From Bacteroidota bacterium (GTDB lineage: Bacteria; Bacteroidota; Bacteroidia; Bacteroidales; Prolixibacteraceae), in NCBI GenBank assembly GCA_023393265.1, contig JAEWME010000395.1, positions 1 to 12,895 of the forward strand: 12,895 nt of DNA, in the 5' to 3' direction. Below, piece after piece: positions 7,408 through 12,895 of the stretch (position 1 is the stretch's first letter; each line of letters opens with the position of its first letter). Position numbers and translations under genes: made by a program. A model generated the notes under the pieces. That model was not told where the DNA came from. It did not search any database and saw only the letters and a program-made list of their open reading frames with translations.

Positions 7408-8295
7408 TTATTCAACAAGTTTTAATATTCGGGTTCGCTTGCCAATCCTGAGATTTATGAGTACGAGGGCAAAGCAGGAACTAACAATGATAAAGGCACC
7501 TGTCAATTCGAGCGGGGTAAAATGCTCATCAAAAATAAGCCATCCGGAAAAGAGGTTGAAAACCGGGACCATCGACTGCAAAAGCGAGCCAGTGGCTACA
7601 TTCACATAACGGTAGCCTTCGGTCATAAAAAGTTGCCCGATGGTGGCAACAACGCCGACCGAAACCAGTAAAAACAATTCGGTGATGTTTCCCTGCGACT
7701 GCGTTGCCCCTGACGGGACCAAAAACATCCAAAAACCAACGATGCACTGCGAAAAGAAAATGGCATACGAATTATCGCTATCGTGCAGTTTCTTCACAAA
7801 AACAACCGCCAAACCAGTTGTTACCGATCCTGCAATGGCAACCAGTTCGTAAAATCCGATTCCTGCAAGCGAACCAATACCCCCGCCTAGCGAAAGCAAA
7901 ATCAGTCCGGCAAACGAAATAAAAATGACCACAAACTTGGCGCGCTCAACTTTCTCCTTCAGGATAAGCATACTAAAAAGGGTTGCAAAAATCGGGTAAG
8001 AATAAACGTAAACCGAGCCTTTACCAACACCAAGTTTCAGGATGGCGAGATAAAAAAGATAGACGGCAATTCCACCGACAAAACCACGCCAGAATAATCC
8101 TTTTCTGTCATTAAACTTCAATTGGATGATGCCGAAAAGCGACAGGATTCCAACGATCCCGAGTCCAATAGCAAACCGGAAGAAAGTAGTCTGGTAGCTC
8201 GACACATGGGGAGTGGCTTTAACCAAAACAGCCATCAGCGCAAAGAAAACAACCGATCCCAGCGTGAGAAGAATACCTTTTGTATTACCCGACAT
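7408..8295 (-). CDS. EamA-domain permease of the drug/metabolite transporter (DMT) superfamily
   Basis: A 295-residue inner-membrane protein with about ten hydrophobic helices in two homologous EamA halves (about 8-135 and 150-280). Typical marks are the first-helix ALMAVLVKATPHVSSYQTTFFR (first half), the end-of-half pattern YSYPIFATLFSMLILKEKV (99-117), which is repeated in the second half as LLQSMVPVFNLFSGWLIFDEHF (about 235-256), and a basic cytosolic tail (GKRTRILK). DMT permeases of this type export or exchange small metabolites such as amino acids or nucleotide sugars; the substrate cannot be read from the sequence. ATG at 8295 lies about 25 bases downstream of a TATTTTTG promoter element. 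It is on the same strand as the TIGR04076-like/GH20 pair, 75 bases downstream, so readthrough is possible. Confidence 0.93.
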   Translation of the reverse strand: MSGNTKGILLTLGSVVFFALMAVLVKATPHVSSYQTTFFRFAIGLGIVGILSLFGIIQLKFNDRKGLFWRGFVGGIAVYLFYLAILKLGVGKGSVYVYSYPIFATLFSMLILKEKVERAKFVVIFISFAGLILLSLGGGIGSLAGIGFYELVAIAGSVTTGLAVVFVKKLHDSDNSYAIFFSQCIVGFWMFLVPSGATQSQGNITELFLLVSVGVVATIGQLFMTEGYRYVNVATGSLLQSMVPVFNLFSGWLIFDEHFTPLELTGAFIIVSSCFALVLINLRIGKRTRILKLVE

Positions 8296-8319
8296 ACAAG
8301 TAGTTTAAATCTGAAACCG

Positions 8320-8327
8320 CAAAAATA
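8320..8327 (-). promoter_or_regulatory. Predicted -7 promoter element (TATTTTTG) of the DMT permease gene
   Basis: The minus strand reads TATTTTTG, a match to TAnnTTTG, 24 bases before the ATG at 8295. No good -33 TTTG is found at 17-23 bases, so support is moderate. The 122-base spacer from 8296 to 8417 otherwise holds only weak inverted repeats, with no strong terminator for the GH87-like gene. Confidence 0.45.
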
Positions 8328-8417
8328 GCCTATTTAAACAATCATACCCTGACAAAAAGAGGTATTCCGGAGAATCGCAGCTTTTGAAACTTTGTCCTTT
8401 TCAGGAGCACCCAGTAG

Positions 8418-11069
8418 TTAGCGGGTTACTACCAATTTGGCACTGTAAATATTTGAGCTTCCTTTTGTTACCACATAGTAATTTCCGGGAGAAAGAACAC
8501 CTCTTCCGCTTATGGTTTGCTTCAGGACACCGTTACCATCAGTCCTGAAAAAATTGGAGTACAATGCCTGACCCGTTACACTGAAAACAGTAATTGTCAC
8601 CTTTTCATTGGCACGAAAACTCGTTGCAGACAAATTAAAATCACCGTTTGAAGGATTTGGATAGACCAATAAAGATTTTGCCAATGGAAACTCAGCGATC
8701 GAAGTTGTGACCAGAAACGGTTCAAGTGTCCACATGGCGCTCCACCACGATGGCTGAATGGTTCCGTATTGCGCCTGATTCTTGAGATTTTCAACATGGA
8801 CGTACATGGTTGTATCCGAGATACTTTTTATCCTGACAAAACCATCACCTGTATCCTCAAACAACCAGTCGAAACCTGTTTCATCCGATATTTTTGGCGA
8901 ACATTCAAGATAACCCAGCATATTATGAATATTCATGAAATCGCCGGTAGCAACATTCTTAATTTCTTTGGTGCCGTCAGCATCTTCGAATTTCCACAAA
9001 TAGGAATCACCGTTTGCAGAAAGGTTATATCTGACCCGATCGCCCGCATCATAGAGATAAGTATTTTGCCAGCGATTCTTAATCCGGTAATAAATTAACG
9101 GATCACTTGTGACATTAATATGACTGAAACTGCTCTTGCCTCCATCCATAGTTGTTATGGTAATAGTTGTCTCACCTTTTGCGAGCGTTTTAACCAAACC
9201 GTCGTAACCGACAGTTGCAACTTCAGGATTACTGGACGTGTAACTGACAATTTTATTGGAGGCATTTTCAGGAATAAACCTTGGAACAAGCTGCACGTCT
9301 TTCCCGCCGGCAACGCTGGTATCAGCAGGCGAAAGACGGATCCCTTCTACCGCAGCAAAATCACAGCCGGTAACCGGAGTCCAGCTAAATGTGCCCTTAT
9401 TTGAAGCGTTGGTATCCGAAGTGGCATTTCCTCCCCTGTCTGATACTGAAACTTTACAATAGGTCCCGTTTCCCGTCATGGTGCTTCCGGCAAACAAAAC
9501 GCCATAGCCTCTTCCCCAATTCAAATTATCAGCATTGTTGTACGGATATTCTTTTCCGGTTCCATTAATCTGAATATTTTCAAATGTCAGGCTATAAAAT
9601 CCTTCTCCCGCCCATTTGTAAATGTAAATACCATCATTCTTCGCATTGAGTATGTCGATATTCACAAACTTAATATTCTGAACCCTGGTTCCGGCCAAAT
9701 TACTACACGCCAAATCAATGGCTCCGATCTGACTATTCCAGAGATCGTTAAAAGTGCCACAACCGATGAGCGTGATATCCGAAAATAAATGCTGTCCCTG
9801 GTCGTTAAATCCAACCCCGGCAAAAAAGTTATTCGCCCGTAAACCGGCTTCGAGGTTATCTTTAATAATGATGTTGTAAAACTTATTGTCTTTGCCGCCA
9901 TACACAGCCGCTCCGGCTGCGCGCCAAACGTTTTCCACGGTGTTATACCTGAAAGTATTATTTACGCATTCCAGTCCTTCAGCACACCAGATTGCCTCTC
10001 CGTCGTCGCCGTTATTCCGGATACTGCAATGCTCGACAATGGCATTCCGGGTACCTTTGCAAAGATTGACACCGTCGGCATAAGTATTCCTGAAACGGCA
10101 ACCAGAGATAATAAAACCATCGGCAAAGGCAGGACCACCTTGCGCATACTGGCCAATCCAGGCTCCGGTGGCGCAATGCTCCACCCAAATATTCTGAATG
10201 ACGGAACCAGGCGTATAAACACCATGAATTCCGGCATATCCCTTGGTTCGGGTTGCCATGTCGGTTGTTATATACAAATCAGCATAACTTATCTGAGAGG
10301 CATTTGCCCGTAACCCACCATTACTTGCATTGGTTACCGTAAAATTCAACTGGGTATACCACATTCCGGCTCCCTGCAATTTGGTTTCGGAAACACCAAA
10401 ATAAAGCTGACTGCCAATATTGTAGACTCCTGAAGGAATATAGATTGTTTTGCTGCCGTTTGTATCGATGAAAGCCTGCAGATCGCTGCCATCTCCGTGA
10501 TAAGTAACAGAACCAGCCGGCGCAGTAATTTCTTCCTGAACTGGTTCCATCTCGACAAAATCGATCGTGAGATTTCCACTCTCTCTCACCAGTTTCAAGC
10601 CTGAAAGTTTCTCCGGCAACTTATACCGAACTTCATCAAATCTCATCCTCGGATTCTTGTTTTTGATCCCAACATTGTTCGGATCGCCATTGCTCCAAAG
10701 ATATTCCCACGACCATTTCGATGTTAAAGATATATCTGTAATTTTTGTTGCCCCATCATAAATTCCCAAGACCGCGGTTTCCCCGTCGGGTACACTATAA
10801 CGAATAACCATCCCATCGGCAGGCTCCAAAAAATTTAACTCAACAGAAGCATCCGGTTCGCTCATATCGACACAAATCTGGTCGGTAGCCTCGCTCTGCA
10901 GATCGGCCTGATTATATGACTTTGGAGTTATTGTTGCATGACTGAGAACGCCAAGGTCGGCTTCGTACCGCTTATAGGGTGCATCGTAGTAACCTCTCTG
11001 GGCAAAAACGTTCGAAACAAGGAGTAGTAAAAAAACCGGCAACGTGGAGAGTCGAATGTATTTTTTCAT
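8418..11069 (-). CDS. GH87-like exported alpha-1,3-glucanase/mycodextranase with T9SS sorting domain
   Basis: An 883-residue protein. Signal peptide 1-23 (cleavage after VFA). Residues about 50-176 form a beta-sandwich that begins with conserved-looking SVELNFLEPADGMVIRYSVP and ends TIDFVEME, as in the module before the GH87 catalytic helix. Residues about 185-560 form a right-handed parallel beta-helix with many Asn/Gly turns. It carries ADGVNL (D332) and NNGDDGEAIW (D355, D356); this D-x22-DD spacing fits the acid triad I recall for GH87 enzymes, which hydrolyse alpha-1,3- or mixed alpha-1,3/1,4-glucans. Then comes a BIg2-like domain (573-653), a beta-trefoil of three repeats (660-785) and a T9SS type A sorting domain (800-883: LLVYPNPSNGDF ... 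SAKLVVTR). It is therefore probably secreted or attached to the cell surface. There are twelve cysteines, nine of them in the helix. It is transcribed alone, since a terminator lies upstream. A non-GH87 pectate-lyase-like role remains possible. Confidence 0.85.
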   Translation of the reverse strand: MKKYIRLSTLPVFLLLLVSNVFAQRGYYDAPYKRYEADLGVLSHATITPKSYNQADLQSEATDQICVDMSEPDASVELNFLEPADGMVIRYSVPDGETAVLGIYDGATKITDISLTSKWSWEYLWSNGDPNNVGIKNKNPRMRFDEVRYKLPEKLSGLKLVRESGNLTIDFVEMEPVQEEITAPAGSVTYHGDGSDLQAFIDTNGSKTIYIPSGVYNIGSQLYFGVSETKLQGAGMWYTQLNFTVTNASNGGLRANASQISYADLYITTDMATRTKGYAGIHGVYTPGSVIQNIWVEHCATGAWIGQYAQGGPAFADGFIISGCRFRNTYADGVNLCKGTRNAIVEHCSIRNNGDDGEAIWCAEGLECVNNTFRYNTVENVWRAAGAAVYGGKDNKFYNIIIKDNLEAGLRANNFFAGVGFNDQGQHLFSDITLIGCGTFNDLWNSQIGAIDLACSNLAGTRVQNIKFVNIDILNAKNDGIYIYKWAGEGFYSLTFENIQINGTGKEYPYNNADNLNWGRGYGVLFAGSTMTGNGTYCKVSVSDRGGNATSDTNASNKGTFSWTPVTGCDFAAVEGIRLSPADTSVAGGKDVQLVPRFIPENASNKIVSYTSSNPEVATVGYDGLVKTLAKGETTITITTMDGGKSSFSHINVTSDPLIYYRIKNRWQNTYLYDAGDRVRYNLSANGDSYLWKFEDADGTKEIKNVATGDFMNIHNMLGYLECSPKISDETGFDWLFEDTGDGFVRIKSISDTTMYVHVENLKNQAQYGTIQPSWWSAMWTLEPFLVTTSIAEFPLAKSLLVYPNPSNGDFNLSATSFRANEKVTITVFSVTGQALYSNFFRTDGNGVLKQTISGRGVLSPGNYYVVTKGSSNIYSAKLVVTR

Positions 11070-11147
11070 TTCAAGACATTTTACAACTCTTAAATATCAG
11101 TATTAAAAACCGCATTTTCAATATCGCAGAATTTACACCCCGTAAAA

Positions 11148-11175
11148 CAAAAAACCCCCGCTGAATGCGAGGGTT
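11148..11175 (-). terminator. Intrinsic terminator of the cyclophilin gene
   Basis: On the minus strand AACCCTCGC (11175-11167) pairs with GCGGGGGTT (11161-11153), with one G-U wobble and a 5-base loop, and runs into TTTTTTG. It begins 8 bases after the cyclophilin stop. It separates that gene from the GH87-like gene 78 bases further on, which must have its own promoter in 11070-11147; no exact TAnnTTTG is seen there. Confidence 0.85.
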
Positions 11176-11183
11176 CTGATGAT

Positions 11184-11624
11184 TTATTCTTCAACAATAA
11201 CTATTTTCTCTATCAAATCGCCTTGCCGGATGTCATCGATTACTTCCAGCCCTTCATATACTTTTCCGAAACAAGTGTGTTTGCGGTCGAGGTGCGAAGT
11301 GTTGCGACGGCTGTGACAAATGAAAAACTGCGAACCGCCGGTGTTGCGTCCGGCATGTGCCATCGACAAAACACCACGGTCATGAAACTGGTTTCCACCG
11401 TCGGTCTCACATTTAATGGTGTACCCCGGGCCTCCGGCTCCATTTCCGATCGGGCATCCACCCTGAATTACGAAATCGGGAATAACGCGATGAAAAGTAA
11501 GTCCATTGTAAAAACCACTTTTCGATAATTTAATAAAATTGGCAACTGTTCCAGGTGCATCCTGATCGTAGAAATTTACTTTCATAACACCTTTGCTGGT
11601 GTGGATTTCTGCTTTACTCATCAT
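11184..11624 (-). CDS. Cyclophilin-type peptidyl-prolyl cis-trans isomerase, cytosolic
   Basis: A 146-residue single-domain cyclophilin that speeds cis-trans isomerisation of X-Pro bonds during folding. The active-site blocks are intact: LTFHRVIPDFVIQGG (42-56) with the catalytic Arg46 and Gln54, GGPGYTIKCE (64-73), RGVLSMAHAGRNTGGSQFFI (83-102) and HLDRKHTCFGKV (111-122). There is no signal peptide, unlike the periplasmic cyclophilins, and no extra domain. The start is ATG at 11624; a second ATG follows at once at 11621, and either is possible. It has its own TATTTTTG element upstream and a terminator downstream, so it is a single-gene unit, divergent from the sugar permease gene. Confidence 0.96.
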   Translation of the reverse strand: MMSKAEIHTSKGVMKVNFYDQDAPGTVANFIKLSKSGFYNGLTFHRVIPDFVIQGGCPIGNGAGGPGYTIKCETDGGNQFHDRGVLSMAHAGRNTGGSQFFICHSRRNTSHLDRKHTCFGKVYEGLEVIDDIRQGDLIEKIVIVEE

Positions 11625-11645
11625 TTAATTTTTATTGATTGACTG

Positions 11646-11653
11646 CAAAAATA
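11646..11653 (-). promoter_or_regulatory. Predicted -7 promoter element (TATTTTTG) of the cyclophilin gene
   Basis: The minus strand reads TATTTTTG, matching TAnnTTTG, 21 bases before the first ATG. The best -33 candidate is TTTA (11673-11670), 16 bases upstream, which is weak. The octamer is identical to the one before the DMT permease gene. Confidence 0.45.
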
Positions 11654-11673
11654 CAACATTTTGGCGAGATAAA

Positions 11674-11860
11674 TCATTCAGGAAAATTGCCTAACTTTTC
11701 AACCTGATTTCAAACAATCTTTGAGAAATAATTCATAAAATTACGAGCAGCACAGTACAGGATGACAATTTTTCTAAACCCATCTAATATTGTAATGTAA
11801 TGCTTCAGGCTGGTAAAAAATACTGGCAAGCAACTAAACTGACACTAAACTAAACAAGCA
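11674..11860. other. Divergent spacer and leader before the sugar permease gene
   Basis: AT-rich spacer without a coding frame. The nearest plus-strand -7 candidate is TAATATTG (11785-11792), one base off TAnnTTTG; it would leave a leader of about 62 nt. That leader carries a 5-bp inverted repeat TGCTT/AAGCA (11801-11805 and 11828-11832) and three copies of ACTAAAC starting at 11833, 11844 and 11849, the last two overlapping. No Shine-Dalgarno sequence precedes the ATG. An operator for a sugar regulator could lie here, but no clear long palindrome is seen. Confidence 0.3.
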
Positions 11861-12895
11861 ATGGCCTCTCAACACAAACTAACAACCAAAGCATTCTTAA
11901 TGCCATTCATCATGATTTCCTCTCTTTTTTTCTTGTGGGGAATTGCGCACGGAATGGTCGATACGTTGGACAAGCACTTTCAGCAAATACTTCATCTGAA
12001 AAAGTGGCAATCAAGTTTCATTCAATTCTCGCTCTACGGAGCGTATTTTGGGATGGCTCTTCCTGCCGGATATTTCATGAGAAAATACGGGTACAAACGA
12101 GGTATCATCCTTGGATTGTCGCTTTTTGCAACCGGCGCGTTCCTGATTGCCAGTACCACCATTTTCGAATCGTTCTGGATTTTTCTTACCTGTCTTTTCA
12201 TTTTGGGATGTGGCCTTGCCACGCTCGAAACGGCAGCAAACCCATATACCACCAAACTTGGGCCAAAAGAGTCGGCCGAACAACGAATCAATTTTTCGCA
12301 AGCTTTCAATGGACTCGCATGGGTTATTGGTCCGCTAATTGGTTTGTATGTTTACGGAAACCAGAGCACCGTTGAAGGAGAAAAGATGGGATCGCTTATT
12401 TTGCCGATGGCCATCATTGGTCTGGTTGTCGCTTTAGTTGCGTTGATTTTCGTAAAACTTCCGCTTCCTGAAATTTCGGAAGAAGAGGCCGCTGCGGGGC
12501 ACATGCATTCGGTTGGCGAAACAAGCTCAGTGAAAAGTATTCCTGAGTCTATATCACTCGATAAACAACGCCATTTCATTTTAGGTGTTATCGCTCAATT
12601 CTGCTACGTGGCAGCACAAACCGGCATATTTAGTTACCTGATTAATTTTGTAACCGACGAAGGACAGCACCCGCGCTTCGATGTAGCAAACGGACCCTAT
12701 TTTCTATCTATTGGGTTCGCCATGTTCATGGTAGGCCGAATGCTGGGTAGCTACCTCATGGGTATTATAAAACCTGTAAAACTGCTGGCCGTTTATGCGG
12801 CGTTTTGCTGCATTTTGTTACCTATCGTCAGCAGCAACATGGGCTGGACCTCACTTATTTCGCTCTACTGCGTTTTCTTCCTGATGTCAATTATG
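11861..12895 (+). CDS. FucP-type MFS sugar:H+ symporter, 3'-truncated by the window edge
   Basis: The reading frame from ATG 11861 stays open to the last base, giving 345 codons of a protein that is usually about 400-440 residues. It has many hydrophobic helices; the first starts near residue 12 (FLMPFIMISSLFFLWGIAHG). Family marks of the FucP/GluP branch of the major facilitator superfamily are FFLWGIAHGMVDTL (23-36), SFIQFSLYGAYFGMALPAG (52-70) with the following RKYGYKRG loop, and the diagnostic ETAANPY (122-128) with NFSQAFNGLAWVIGP (143-157). A hydrophilic loop at about 205-235 joins the two six-helix halves. Proteins of this branch import L-fucose, glucose, galactose or N-acetylglucosamine with protons across the inner membrane; the exact sugar is not decided by what is visible. 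Upstream is a divergent cyclophilin gene. Partners for sugar breakdown may follow beyond the window. Confidence 0.92.
   Translation, partial: MASQHKLTTKAFLMPFIMISSLFFLWGIAHGMVDTLDKHFQQILHLKKWQSSFIQFSLYGAYFGMALPAGYFMRKYGYKRGIILGLSLFATGAFLIASTTIFESFWIFLTCLFILGCGLATLETAANPYTTKLGPKESAEQRINFSQAFNGLAWVIGPLIGLYVYGNQSTVEGEKMGSLILPMAIIGLVVALVALIFVKLPLPEISEEEAAAGHMHSVGETSSVKSIPESISLDKQRHFILGVIAQFCYVAAQTGIFSYLINFVTDEGQHPRFDVANGPYFLSIGFAMFMVGRMLGSYLMGIIKPVKLLAVYAAFCCILLPIVSSNMGWTSLISLYCVFFLMSIM

Noticed and set aside
11206..11300. HLDRKHTCFG in the cyclophilin in place of the eukaryotic HLDGKHTVFG
   Set aside because: This variant is common in short bacterial cyclophilins, so it is not an anomaly.
11935..12375. 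146-codon plus-strand open frame within the permease region
   Set aside because: It is out of frame with the FucP-like gene, which reads continuously from 11861 with all family motifs; the other frame has no motif.
5419..12895. Reading the GH20, GH87-like and FucP-like genes as one polysaccharide utilization locus
   Set aside because: No SusC/SusD, hybrid two-component regulator or anti-sigma factor is present; a strong terminator separates the cyclophilin from the GH87-like gene, and cyclophilin and permease are divergent.

Overview
The window reads as an ordinary piece of Bacteroidota chromosome, most like the marine or gut Bacteroidales/Marinilabiliales type. The evidence is a secreted protein ending in a type IX secretion (Por) sorting domain, promoter-like TAnnTTTG elements upstream of several genes, no Shine-Dalgarno-like sequence before the starts inspected (leuS, the NmrA-like gene, the GH87-like gene, the sugar permease), and LeuRS and antiporter proteins of Bacteroidota type. 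The exact taxon cannot be fixed from this sequence alone. I see no rRNA, tRNA, CRISPR array, transposase or phage gene.

Layout: the left edge (2-808, +) is the C-terminal cytosolic part of a cation:proton antiporter. Converging on it is a two-gene toxin-antitoxin operon (1414-864, -), antitoxin first, with a 4-base GTGA overlap. Next comes leuS (4214-1563, -) with its own promoter and terminator. Divergent from leuS is an NmrA-like NAD(P)-binding protein (4469-5356, +). It converges on a GH20 beta-N-acetylhexosaminidase (6999-5419, -), and one perfect 15-bp hairpin between them can end both transcripts. The GH20 gene follows, after only 18 bases, a cysteine-rich TIGR04076-like gene (7332-7018, -). 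Upstream of that lies an EamA/DMT permease (8295-7408, -).

The most notable gene is at 11069-8418 (-). It encodes an 883-residue exported protein that I read as a GH87-like alpha-1,3-glucanase/mycodextranase: signal peptide, beta-sandwich, right-handed beta-helix with a D...DD acid triad, Ig-like domain, three-repeat beta-trefoil and T9SS tail. Upstream, and separated from it by a terminator, is a cytosolic cyclophilin (11624-11184, -). A FucP-type sugar permease starts at 11861 (+) and runs off the right edge.

Together the GH20, the GH87-like protein and the FucP-like permease suggest a life on amino-sugar and alpha-glucan polymers, such as fungal or bacterial wall and biofilm material. They are not arranged as a classical polysaccharide utilization locus: no SusC/SusD pair is present and terminators split the units. 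No clearly new system is visible. The best candidates for a second look are the multidomain GH87-like enzyme, the TIGR04076-GH20 pair and the toxin-antitoxin operon.
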